Source: Dermatophagoides farinae (taxonomy: Eukaryota; Arthropoda; Arachnida; Sarcoptiformes; Pyroglyphidae). From it: DNA of 64,000 bases. The stretch spans positions 4,965,001 to 5,029,000 of the forward strand of contig NC_134679.1 of NCBI RefSeq assembly GCF_024713945.1, written 5' to 3'. The translations under genes and the position numbers were made by a program. Below are positions 11,100 to 22,271 of this stretch, piece after piece; position 1 is the stretch's first letter, and each line of letters begins with the position of its first letter. The notes beneath the pieces are model-generated. The model saw only the letters and a program-made list of their open reading frames with translations, ran no database searches and was not told the origin of the DNA.

Positions 11100-12124
11100 G
11101 ATTTGCCTCGGTTCTATTCAAGTCGTTTGTACGTTGCCTATCATCATCATCAACATGGTATATAATAATAATAATAACTTCAGACTCTATCTCAATCGTA
11201 CGAAAGACTATTTGCCATTTTTTCGTTGTTTTGTAATTGTTATGTTTGAACTGTTCTCGCCATAATAATAATAATAATAATAACAATAATAATAAACATT
11301 TTTTTTTCTCCATATTCGAATCCACACAAGGAGACAAGATGTTTAGCTCGTATTTTATTATTATTATTATTTTCATTGGTTCATTCGTCGAATAACAATA
11401 ACGATAATAATATTAATGAATGATGATCATGATGATGATGATGATGAAAAAACAATCTCAAATGGATGAAAATGGATGAAAATGAATGAAAAATGTTTGT
11501 GTCATGGTCAAAAATATTTCGATAGATTCTTTTATTTTAAATTTTTTGAAAATTTTTTTTTTCATTAATTCAATCTGATCATCACATTGTATTATTCTTA
11601 TGATGACTGACACATATATCGATATTCGAATCTGAATTTTAAATCACCGCCATAGCAATTGCTAGTAGTGGCATTCGATCATGATAGGTTTCATGGTATA
11701 CAATAAAAGGATACAATTGTTTGGATATCCGCAACATACTGCTACCACGGGTTAAAAGTACTACTACTGTCAATGACCACTAGTATTCATTTATGCTACT
11801 CAGCTTTAAACTTTCTCTCCCCGTACAGATTGGTATCTTCTCAAACATAAACAAAATTTGGGATGGAAAGAATTTCATTTCATTCATAATATTTCGACGA
11901 TCATCATAATTTATAATTCAAATTCAAATTTATATAATAATGCTAATGAATGCTGTTCGTTATGTAATTGTAACACGAATTAATTGATCATTTAATTTGA
12001 TCTCGACAAAGTTTCCATTACGATTCTTAAGTGATCGTAATTATTATCATATATATAGCCAATATTAAAGAACAAAAAAAAATTAAAGCTGTATACCAAA
12101 ATTTTCTCACCACAATCATTTCAG

Positions 12125-13932
12125 GCGGCTTCACAGATCGCACACGATCTGTTGACCGGAAAGATTGATAACATCCACGTGGCTGCTGCGGCTCAGGCTG
12201 TTCATTCACATTATCAACATCATCATAATAATGACCAACAACAACAAACGCATATCATTGATCAGCCGAATCATCCGCATCATCATCATCACCAACAACA
12301 ACAACAACAACATTCAAATGGGCCACCTTCCATGTTGTTCACACAACATCAACAAAATTCCGATCTCAAACGTGGACGTGGAAGACCGCGAAAAGAAATG
12401 GAAACATCCAATAAAGATACATCGAATAGTTCGACATCATCTTCATCGTCATCGTCATCGATCAAGTCATCTTCCAAGACGAGAAATAATCGTAATGGTT
12501 CAGCCAAAAAACTCTTTCCATGCGATTGGCCCGAATGTGGTATGTGGTTTTCGCAATCATCTAACCTAAACAAACATTACTTAACTCATACGAATGAAAA
12601 GCCATTTAAATGTTTATGGCCAAATTGTAATAAAAGTTTCAAACAAAGTTCCAATCTGAACAAGCATCGATTTGTACATACAGGTTTGATTTTCATTCTT
12701 TAATCAATAACACTAATCTGATCTGATTATATTTATCTGTATATAGGTGAAAAGCCATTCGCGTGTGATTATCCTCAATGTACTAAACGCTTCTCTCAAT
12801 CATCCAATCTTAAAAAACATAAATTAGTCCATAGTGGTAAATTGTTTATTGAAACTTTAAATCATTTCAATCTTAATATTATTAAGTATCTTCATCATTT
12901 TTCACAGGAGAAAAGCCATACAAATGCCAATACCCAGGCTGTACGAAGATGTTTGATCAATCATCGAATCTAAATAAACATTACCTGACACATATGGGAC
13001 AAAAACCATATCAATGTCAAGATTGTGGTGATAAATTCTCACAAACATCCAATTTGGCCAAACATATGCGTAAACATGGCCGTAATGATTGTAGTAGTCC
13101 GCCTTTATCTCCCATAATTGCCGATCAACCAAATCGATTGATTAATCATCAAATGCCATTGTTTATGACGACCGATAATAAGCGAAATCCAAATTCGATT
13201 CAACCACATTCACAACAGCAACAGTTGACAGCAATCACTACCTCGAATTGTTATCATACTAATGGACAAAACAATGGTAATCAGTCACACCATCATCATG
13301 TTCCTCATCTATTGCATGATCCAAATGATCAACAATTGACGTCCACACATACATCATCAGATCAATTGGCTGGTTCTATTCGAATACATAATGCAACAGC
13401 TATGGCACTATTCAGCAACCATAATCCCAATAATCATTCTAATCACTCCCGATCATCGACAGCAACAGCTACACCTGTATTTGTTACAGATACGAATAAA
13501 TTTATATCTGGTTTGTATTTTATACAATTCCTTAAAGACGTTCTTAAAATTTTACTTTTTTGTTGTTGTTATATCGTATTTATAGCTCATAATTTTCTGA
13601 CACCGACGTCACGACCATTGGCCATACCTCCATATATTTCATCGCCATCACAGGCGGCTTCGGATTCTATTTCTACGACAGCAGTTCCAGTAACGACCAG
13701 GACCAAATCCCAACCAAATCGAATAGTGGATTCACCACATTCAACTACATCTCATTCGTTTACACCGTCACCTAATCCATCCACCTCGTCTTCATCATCA
13801 TCACAACAACATCAATCATCTCAACAGCAGCAATCATCTACATCCACGTGTCATTCTTCCGTGGCAGCCATTTCTGCTATTATAATTGAAAATAAAACAT
13901 CTAGTAAATCAACTTCTACTACGAAAACATAG
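12125..13932 (+). CDS. five-finger C2H2 zinc-finger protein with AT-hook (5' end missing)
   Basis: Nuclear DNA-binding protein. Four exons are seen: 12125-12683, 12747-12836, 12908-13510 and 13586-13932, giving 532 residues in frame. The first exon starts after TTTCAG with no ATG, so an upstream exon is missing. Order: an Ala/His/Gln-rich stretch, an AT-hook ([10 protein letters not shown]), a Ser-rich linker, then five C2H2 fingers. Fingers 1-4 have C-x4-C spacing (as in CDWPECG) and finger 5 has C-x2-C. Two introns cut the H-x-G/EKP linkers in phase 1, a common zinc-finger gene pattern. The helices read [28 protein letters not shown] and QTSNLAK, so nearly the same triplet is predicted for each finger. 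The Ser/Thr/Gln-rich C-terminus looks like an activation or interaction region. The family is not named with confidence. AATAAA is at 13990-13995. Confidence 0.85.
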
Positions 13933-14147
13933 ACAAATTAAAATTGATTTGTGAAAAAAGACTAATTTTTTTTTGAAAATGACAAAGTAAATAAAATAAT
14001 GGGTATAGCAAACAAAAAAAGAATCGTTTCGAATAAATCGATTAATTTGTCATCTCTGAGTATTCATGGATAAATGATTGTGTCTCGATGAACAATCGCT
14101 TAATGGGATTAACGATAATGTGAAAAAGAGGGTGCTAATTATGCCGA

Positions 14148-16803
14148 TTATGTCGTTTTTGTGCCACCGCTATTCTCCACATTAGCTACATTGGTCACTG
14201 TAATGGTTGGCTGTGATGGCTGTTCAATAGGTTGTGGTGGTTCTGCCGATTTCAACTCGATCATTTGCTGGCCATCATCTTCATTATCATCGTAAAGATT
14301 TTTAATACGTCCAGCCAGGCAAATAGTACCGCATTCAAGTATAACACCGATCATCAAGAATGTAAAAGCACTCATATGCATGTAGATACGATATTTATCA
14401 ATATCATATAACCAACAATTTCCAGTCTTTCCACAGGATTTTTCCCATATCAAACATGTTGAATCGATAATTGTACCAAAGATCAATGGATAAGGTATAA
14501 ATGCAAACACAGCGAATACTGTACCCATGATGCCCATAGCAAAACTTTTATCCTGTGGATCAACTGATCGTAGTGTAATGAGCGTATCACCTGTTCTAGC
14601 TGTCGATGCAATTGTATTTGACAAGGCAATCAAGGTGATGTACATGGGGAAACGATTACAATCAGTTTGACAAAGACCGGATGTGGTTACTTGCGGTGAA
14701 GGTACACAGCTACAATTGTGAAATGTCTATAGTACACGATGGAATAGGTTAATAGGAAGAATCAATCGGTCATTTTTTAATCATATAATCTTACCACAAC
14801 TTCATGACCAGGCAAATGAAATGATGACTTACATCCGGCAAAACAGGGCGAAAAAAAATTTGTATCACCGTCCTTGATACATATCGGTTGATATACTTCT
14901 CCAGTACATCCACAGTCCCGATTGCAACGATAATCATGTTGATTCAATCTTATCAAAAATCAATTATTCTAAGTATGATCAAAAAGTAATATAATCGCTC
15001 ACCCATATGGATTCTGTGATAAACTTGGATTCAATTGTTCTAGCCCAAAAAAGTGTGGCGTGGGACATTGTAGGAACATTCCACTGAAAATGGCCAACGA
15101 TGATAACAGTTCAACTAAGACGACAAAAACGGCTATACTACGTGCGTTTGGACGGAATTGTCGAATGATTATACCACCGGCCATCGTTCCAATAGCCATG
15201 GTCAAAACAGATGCAGCTCCTTAAACAGATATAAAATATGTGCATTTATTTTTGATCGATTTATCAAAACTAAATATACCAGTGAAGAACGAAGCACTTG
15301 ATGCTGATTGTCTATATTGAAGCTCAATGTATTTTGGTTTGACAATATAATACCCGAGATATCCAATGACACGAAATACGCCACTACACATGTGACAGAT
15401 GAGCAATGAATTCTTGGAGAATCGAAGAAAAGCTTTTCGAGCATCTGTGGACAATAATAAATCAAATTATTAACAATCAAATTCAAAGCAATATTTTCAA
15501 ACGAACCTTGAATAGTGGAAATGTTCTCTGAGGTAGATGATGATGAGATGACCGCTTTAGCTTTATCTTCGTCTGCTCGATTATCAGTGTCTGCTGTATC
15601 GGAAGTTTTACTTTTATTAAGTTCTTCCTTGGCGAATGATTTTGGAAATAAAAACATTGGAAATGTAAATAGTAGGATGAGTGTGCCAAGAATAAGAAAA
15701 CCGATCCACTATATTGATAAAAGACATTAAATTATGAAATTTCTGTTCTCTAATCTAATTATCAAACTTACCCAGGCTCCAATCCAACGAGGATCATGAT
15801 TATTGAATGATGGTGGCACTAAATGTCAAATTAAAATGACAAAAACAATTCAGCAAAAAATAAAATCAACAAATGACTTACACAATGGATTTTCATAAAA
15901 TTGCAGACAAATTGATGACAATATAAATCCTAAAGCTGGTCCAAGCAATCGAATAGTAGATATACTACTCAAATAAACTGGTGAATTTTTTTTCTTAATA
16001 TTATCATCAATGTGTGGCAATCCGATCGTATAGAATGCTGTATATCCTAATCCATTGAAAAAACATGAGAACCATAAAAGGACCACGGCTACTATGACAG
16101 TCGAATGTCCTTCATGATGTTCACAGAATGCAGTATCTTTAGCTCCACACATTTCAGAATTTGTAACTGAAGTTTTATTGAAAACTTGCGAACCAAGATG
16201 TGAAGCTGTACCGTAGATGAAATAAGGGGCAGCACTTAGGAAGCAGGAAAATGCAACAACTAATTCCCCCAAAGCAATTAAACGGGATCGATTATACTTT
16301 GAACCTAAATAGCCAACAATTGGAGAGACAACCATTTGGCTTAGATTATCTGCAATCAAAATGAAACCGGAAATCTAATGATAATAATGAAATAATAAAA
16401 ACAATAAGTAAGAATTGATCTTGATTGATTCTTCTTGATCGCTGCTACTTTTGTTTCGAAAGCATAACGCTTTTCTAGGGTGGATATGATGCCGACCATG
16501 TAAGTGAATAATGCTCCTTGAAAAATAAAAAAAAATAAAAAATAAAAAAATTGAAAAAATTGAAAAAATTGAAAAAAAACCTTGCAATATCGCCAATATG
16601 GAGAAATTTAAGACGAAAAAATTGGCCGAGGCAAAATTTTGTAGAAATTGGGGCCGAAATGTCCCAATACCACAAGTCACTTCTTTCGAGCTTAAAATTG
16701 TCGCCGAACGTAGTTTTCTTGGCACTTGAAGATGTTGATCATGACCGGTTTGTTCACCGGTCGTTCCGGTATCTGTCACACCATCACTGTTGTTTGTTGT
16801 CAT
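14148..16803 (-). CDS. organic anion transporting polypeptide (OATP/SLCO family), copy A
   Basis: Twelve-TM plasma-membrane transporter of amphipathic organic anions, 715 residues. Nine exons: 16803-16581, 16516-16449, 16374-15882, 15818-15772, 15708-15507, 15444-15280, 15219-15003, 14948-14795 and 14726-14148, summing to 2148 bp in frame. Family signs: the RSATILSSKEVTCGIG N-terminus, IADNLSQMVVSPIVGYLGSKYNRSRLIA in TM2-3 (conserved parts ADNL and GYLG), DPRWIGAWW before a central TM, and a Kazal-like Cys-rich extracellular loop (exons 8-9, with CNRDCGC, CFAGCK and CSC). The last exon holds FAFIPYPLIFG. It lies in tandem with copy B, same strand, 1.1 kb between them. Exons 1/2, 2/3 and 6/7 are fused in copy B. 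Substrate is unknown; in mites such genes may serve xenobiotic or hormone transport (inference). Confidence 0.93.
15819..15881 (-). other. 63-bp intron 3 of OATP copy A, conserved in copy B
   Basis: This intron matches the equivalent intron of copy B (19495-19557) at 57 of 63 positions without gaps, including a 24-base identical core. The adjacent 47-bp exon matches at only 38 of 47. If retained, it would add a short conserved tail ending at an in-frame TGA. Confidence 0.8.
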
Positions 16804-17607
16804 TATGGTTAATGAATATATTGTCTTTCCAGAATACGATTGATATTATCGGAATCACAATGATGATCCGTTTTTCAATTTGAAGAAAGTCCTTAACCTT
16901 TTTGGGAATCTAATTCGGTTACGACTGTATGTGATTTGATTTCAGATGATGGCCACTAATTGATCATGGTTACTAAATCCATCTAAAATAAAATGACGAG
17001 ACTACATGTACTAGCAGCGAAGTGCGTGTGTGTGTAAAATCATTAATTTGTCACTGATGATCATTCTTGGCTATTGCAGCAAAAAAAAAATAAAAAATAA
17101 AAGTTTCCCATATCTGGTTTAAGATTGATGATAATGTAGGCTCGAATATTGAATGATTTACTCATCAAATATTATAATCATTATCAGAAATATCTGTAGT
17201 AAACGACTGAACTGTCACTATTTTAGCAATCGTATTCTTATCTCAATCAAAACACTATAGCCAGAACAAAATTTTCATTATGTATGAATGACAAGATTTT
17301 TTGATAACCATCCATCATTTCGATTAAAACAATGATTACAACAATTGTATCGAATTTCATACTCGTAAATATCTTTGTTTCATTATTTTTCATCCAATCA
17401 CTGTTGTGGCCAAGTTTTTGACTCCATATATATTCAATATAAATGATCATATTACTGATCATTTAAATATTGTTTATTATTGATTTAATCGATAATTTTA
17501 GTTTTGAATTGTTTTTCAAAACATCTTGTTTTTTAGTAATCGGATAATATATACCGTTCACTAGTTTATAAATCTTTGTGTCGGTTATAACTTTCCGGTA
17601 ATTTATG

Positions 17608-17638
<31 letters not shown>

Positions 17639-17941
17639 ATTCTATTTAGATTGAATCGTGGTAAAGGTTCAATGAATTCTTCAAAATTTGATAATTAGAA
17701 CAAACCAGATTATATTTCCGGGTAAATATTGAAATTTTTTTTTTCACTATCGATAGGTTTCAGTGATTAGATTTCCATTTTTTATAATAATGTTCGCCTT
17801 TTGTTTATGCGACCAGCAAAAAAAAAATCAACAGAAAAGTCCATTTCATTAATAAAAAATGAATGTTTTATATAAAAAAAATGATTTATATATTATATTG
17901 AATCAAATGCAAAAAAAGCAGATAATTTTGTAAACTAAAAT
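16804..17941. other. spacer between OATP copies A and B
   Basis: 1.1 kb without a supportable gene. It holds the presumed promoter of copy A, a (TG)n tract near 17026-17035, a (CA)n run at 17608-17636 and the 3' UTR of copy B. Several open frames here are low-complexity and not convincing. Confidence 0.5.
17608..17636. repeat. (CA)n microsatellite
   Basis: Perfect 29-base CA run downstream of the OATP copy B stop codon. Confidence 0.95.
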
Positions 17942-20344
17942 TCATTCGGATTTGGCTTGATTATTGTCGTCGTCGTCGTCATCGTTGTTGTTGTTATCAT
18001 CATCTTCAATGGATTTCAATTCAATCACATGGTTATCATTTTCTTGTTCATCTTCATATAGATTCTTAATACGTCCAGCATAACAGGCTGTACCAATTTC
18101 AAATAAAACACCCAACATAAGGAATGTAAACGCTCCCATATGCATGGATACCCGATATTTATCAAGGTCATATAGCCAACAATTACCCGTTTTTCCACAG
18201 GTTTTTTCCCATATCAAACAAGTTGAATCGATGAGAGCACCAAAAATCAATGGATATGGTATGAATGCGAATACGGCAAATATGGTACCCATTATACCCA
18301 TGGCAAAACTTTTATCCTCTTGATCGACAGCTCTAAAGAGTTTAATCAAAAGAGTTGAAAGAAAAAACAATAAATTCCATTATTATTTATACCTTAGTGT
18401 CAGTAGTGTATCTCCTGTTCGAGACAACGAAGCGATTGTATTGGAGATTGCAATCAATGTGATATACATTGGAAATCGATTACAATCATTCTGACAAAGA
18501 CCAGATGTCACAATGCTTGATGTTGATGATGCACAAGAACAATTATGAAAAGTCTATATGAATTAATTAGATTAAAATCAATTATTTGAGATATTATCAT
18601 TATCATTGCCAAATACCAATATTCCAGATCCTTGATCAGATATGATGGCTTCTTTACAACCAGCAAAACAAGGGGAAAAGTAATTCATATTTGATTCTAG
18701 ATTACATACTGGCTGATAAACTTCAACAGAACAATCACAATTCTGATTGCATTGAAAATTATTTGTCGATAATCTATGTAGAATTAGAATAATAAATGAT
18801 AAAGATACGAGCTTCTATAACTTGAAACTTACGGATTGATACTAGGATTCATTTGTTCTAAACCAAAAAATCGTGGCGTCGGACATTGCAAAAACATGCC
18901 ACCGAAAATGGCCACAGAACTTAGAAATTCGACCAACACGACAAATATAGCTATAATTCTTGCACTAGGTCGTAATGAACGAATCATCAATCCTCCGACC
19001 ATCGTACCGATAGCCATTGTGGCCACTGACGTAATACCAGTGAAAAATGATGCACTCGAAGCTGATTGTCTATATTGCAGCTCAATATATTTAGGTTTGA
19101 CGATATAATAACCCAGATAACCGACTAATCGAAAAACGCCACCAATAATATGACATAGAAGTAGCGAATTTTTCGAAAACCGTACAAATCTCTTGCGTAC
19201 ATCTAATCAAACAATCAGAAGATCAGCGAATAAAAATTAGAAAATTTTATACCTTGAAATGTAGAATCATTTTTATCTCTCTTAGTTTCCGATTCTTCAA
19301 TCTTAATGAATGATTTTGGAAAGAAAAACATTGGTATGGTGAATAAGAAAATCAATAGGCCAAGAACAATGAAACCGATCCACTATAAAGTAAAGAAATA
19401 AAAATGGATTTATTTCATGTTGAAATGATTAATTTGTTTTTTCATACCCATGCTCCTATCCATCTGGGATCACGATTATCAAATGAAGGTGGCACTAAAA
19501 ATCAAATTGAAATGACAAAAACAATTCAGCAAATAATAAAATAAACGAATGACTTACTCAAAGGATTCTCATAGAATCGTAATGAAATCGATGATAACGT
19601 AAATCCCAAGGTTGGTCCCAGCAAACGTATAGTAGAAATAGTGCTTAAATAAAGTGGTGAATTTTTCTTCTTGATATTATCATCAACATATGGTAAACCG
19701 ATGGTATAAAAAGCCGTATAACCTAAGCCATTTAGTAAACAAGCGATCCATAGTATAACGACGGCTGCAATAACCGTTGATCGTCCACCACCACCGTCAA
19801 TATCGTTGACATCAAGCTGACAAGATGATGAATCTTCTATCACTGAACATAAATCAAAATTGATTGAAGATGAAGAACTATTAGTGTAGCCATGTGATCC
19901 AAGGTGTGTGGCTGTACCATATATAAAGTATGGCAAAGCACTTAGAAGACAGGAAAGTACTACAACCATTTCACCGAATGCAATCAATCGGGAACGATTA
20001 TATTTAGAACCAAGATAACCCACGATTGGACTGAGAACCATTTCGCTCAGATTATCGGCAATGAGAAGAAAACCGCTGACTTTCGTTTCGAATGCATAAC
20101 GTTTTTCCAATGTGGAAATGATGCCGATCATATAAGTAAAAACGGCACCTTGCAGTATCGCTAATATGGAGAAATTGATGACGAAAATTTTGGCGGAAGC
20201 AAAAAAAAATTGTGGTTGAAAGCCACCAATACCGCAGGTAATTTCTTTAGAACTTAAAATTGTCGCCGAACGTTCAAGCTTTCTTTGGTCATTATTACAG
20301 TTATTATTATCATTCGATGAGACTGTATTGCCATTGGTTGCCAT
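17942..20344 (-). CDS. organic anion transporting polypeptide (OATP/SLCO family), copy B
   Basis: Paralogue of the neighbouring OATP, 680 residues. Seven exons: 20344-19558, 19494-19448, 19382-19253, 19202-18833, 18773-18617, 18553-18393 and 18332-17942, summing to 2043 bp in frame. The same landmarks occur: RSATILSSKEITCGIG, ADNLSEMVLSPIVGYLG, GLGYTAFYTIGLPYVDD, NRDPRWIGAW, a Kazal-like loop (CNQNCDC, CFAGCK) and FAFIPYPLIFG. Exons that are split in copy A (1/2/3 and 6/7) are continuous here. Conversely, this copy has an extra 60-bp intron (18392-18333) inside TLR/AVDQ, which copy A lacks. The C-terminus is a run of Asn and Asp, unlike the Pro/Thr-rich end of copy A. Tandem arrangement and shared intron sequence indicate a local duplication. 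Confidence 0.93.
19495..19557 (-). other. 63-bp intron 1 of OATP copy B, conserved in copy A
   Basis: Counterpart of 15819-15881, the same length and nearly identical. Other shared introns of the pair, for example 15709-15771 against 19383-19447, show no comparable similarity. Confidence 0.8.
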
Positions 20345-20700
20345 TATTATTTAATCGTACAACCGTATCACGAGGTTCGTAAGAAAAAAATGGCCCATGC
20401 TAATTTATTTTTTCGAGACCTGATCAATTTTCGCAATGATATCATGACCATAATAATCATATCATATTATGGCTTCTTTTCCTCAACCGTATCTTCAATG
20501 ATAAACAAATTATATATTAGTTCCTCAATCAAGTGATAACCAAAATCGGTTAATCATGCAAAAAAAAATCTTTTTTTTATTACCGATTGCTAACTTGAAA
20601 AACATACTAATAAACTATAAAATTGTAATCAATTAAAATGTGTCAATCAAATCTATAGTATAAATATTGATATATATTCAATAGTAAGATAATCGAAACC
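20345..20700. other. spacer between OATP copy B and TTC19
   Basis: 356 bp of AT-rich sequence with the presumed copy B promoter and the TTC19 3' UTR. No gene seen. Confidence 0.5.
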
Positions 20701-21879
20701 CTAATAGAATCGTAAGCCATTAAGACATAGTTCACATTTTTCTATCAATTGTGATCGTTCTTTTTCGGTGAGTAATTCTTCGAATTTATCACTAGAAGAT
20801 TCTTGTGACCATTTGGATAGAATGTCCATGGTTTGACGGCAGAATTTTTTGGCCAAATCTGGACGATTATCCTGGCAATAAATGGCTGCTAAATTCATTA
20901 GAAAAACAGGCAATAAATCAACAAGTTGCAAGTCTTGTGCCTTATCGATAGCACGACGAAGATAAAGTTTCGCCTGGTCGAATTTCGCCATTCGAGCATA
21001 TAGGTCAGCGATATCATTTTCTAGGATCAACGTCTGTTGATGATCGTTGCCGTTGACTAGCAATGATATTTTTAACGCTTTATTACGATATACTAAAGCT
21101 CGATCCAATAGTTTGGATGAAAGTTTCTCCAAATGTTTGGAGTAATAATCGTAGGCCATACCCAACAATGCTAGAGAATTTCGTTGTTCATCGTTATCCA
21201 GCTGTTCGATCGAACGTAATTCGCCTTTACGATCATCGAAAAATGAGTCAGTTCGAATCAATTGAGTATCGATAGAAAATTGAAATCCTTTTTCGGCTGA
21301 ATCTATCTGATTTAAGCGTCCATAGCAATAGGACAGTTTGATGCTTATTTCAATCAAAGCTTCACAATCATAAGTAAAGTCATCACGTTTCGATAGTCTC
21401 GACAAAACTTCGAGATAAAGTTCGAGTGCTTTCGAATAATCACCTTTTTCGAAATAGTTGTCTGCCATAACATCGAATATGTATGTTTCAGCATCAGTAT
21501 AAGATAAATCCTGAGCCATTTTCAATGCGGTATGTAACAACATCTCTGCATGATGATGTTGTTTACGTTGTTTGGCCAGTATTCCTCGTTTGATTATCAT
21601 TATTAATGGCGAATCTTTAGGGCGATCGGATGAATCTTGGATGCCTAGCAAAACGAGGATTGTCGTAATGAGATCCCATCTCAAGTGAACACGATTAGGT
21701 TTTCGATGATAATTGTCTTCTTTCTCCTGTCGATCATAATCGATGGCTATGTTTGACCTAGTTCTTTGCTCCAAAAATAAAGGAAACTTAAAACTAGAAC
21801 CAATCAGTGAAGATTTCGGAAAGGTGATGATTATTTGAGATAACCTCCGAATATTTTGGATAGTTTGAATTCGTATCAT
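20701..21879 (-). CDS. TTC19: tetratricopeptide repeat protein 19, mitochondrial
   Basis: Single-exon protein of 392 residues from the ATG at 21879-21877. TTC19 sits at the inner mitochondrial membrane and supports complex III by clearing fragments of the Rieske protein. The N-terminus is basic and hydroxylated (MIRIQTIQNIRRLSQ), as expected for import, and a hydrophobic segment (WDLITTILVLLGI) near residue 70 fits a membrane anchor. Helical TPR-like repeats fill about residues 95-350, including AETYIFDVMADNYFEKGDY, ALIEISIKLSYCYGRLNQ, TLILENDIADLYARMAKFDQA and LPVFLMNLAAIYCQDNRPD. The length compares well with vertebrate TTC19 (about 380). It is divergent from LACTB2 with 392 bp between start codons. 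Confidence 0.85.
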   Translation of the reverse strand: MIRIQTIQNIRRLSQIIITFPKSSLIGSSFKFPLFLEQRTRSNIAIDYDRQEKEDNYHRKPNRVHLRWDLITTILVLLGIQDSSDRPKDSPLIMIIKRGILAKQRKQHHHAEMLLHTALKMAQDLSYTDAETYIFDVMADNYFEKGDYSKALELYLEVLSRLSKRDDFTYDCEALIEISIKLSYCYGRLNQIDSAEKGFQFSIDTQLIRTDSFFDDRKGELRSIEQLDNDEQRNSLALLGMAYDYYSKHLEKLSSKLLDRALVYRNKALKISLLVNGNDHQQTLILENDIADLYARMAKFDQAKLYLRRAIDKAQDLQLVDLLPVFLMNLAAIYCQDNRPDLAKKFCRQTMDILSKWSQESSSDKFEELLTEKERSQLIEKCELCLNGLRFY

Positions 21880-22271
21880 TTTCAATATATTGAAATGGCT
21901 TTAAATGAAACTCGATTAAAAATTGCCAAGTTTATACGATGGCAATTTTCTAAGGACATTTGTGAATTTATTCGTTATCATCACGTATAGTTCTTTGGAA
22001 CGATTCTTGTTTTGCAAAAACAAAACTTTTGATTAAAATATTCAAAGTTTTCGATAAAATGTGATGGATGTTTATGTGATTCATTACATTAATCCAGTGA
22101 GAATTAAAACTCAATTAACAAGTACAAGGTTCACTTGTACTCAATTCACAAATAATTGTTAACAATTATTTTCTCATTTCTTAATTTCGAACTGTATGCC
22201 AATACTATTCTCGTTATCCTGTTGATTTTTTGATCGAATAATCAAAATCGTGTCTACATATTGACGACGAA
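21880..22271. promoter_or_regulatory. divergent promoter region between TTC19 and LACTB2
   Basis: 392 bp separate the two outward-facing start codons. AT-rich; no specific motif stands out. Both genes encode predicted mitochondrial proteins, so shared regulation is possible but only inferred. Confidence 0.4.

Larger units (their letters stand above)
10086..12124. other. 2-kb microsatellite-rich gap before the zinc-finger exons
   Basis: No coding exon is supportable. The stretch contains many simple repeats: (GAAT)n, (GCT/GAT)n, (ATT)n, (TAA)n and CT tracts. Because the zinc-finger gene lacks a start codon in its first visible exon, this segment is probably its 5' intron and perhaps its promoter, but I could not find the upstream exon. 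Confidence 0.5.

Noticed and set aside
15202-15657. 151-codon minus-strand frame reading through an OATP copy A intron
   Set aside because: Only the first part is coding. After the GTTCGT donor at 15506 the frame runs into intron and out-of-frame exon sequence.
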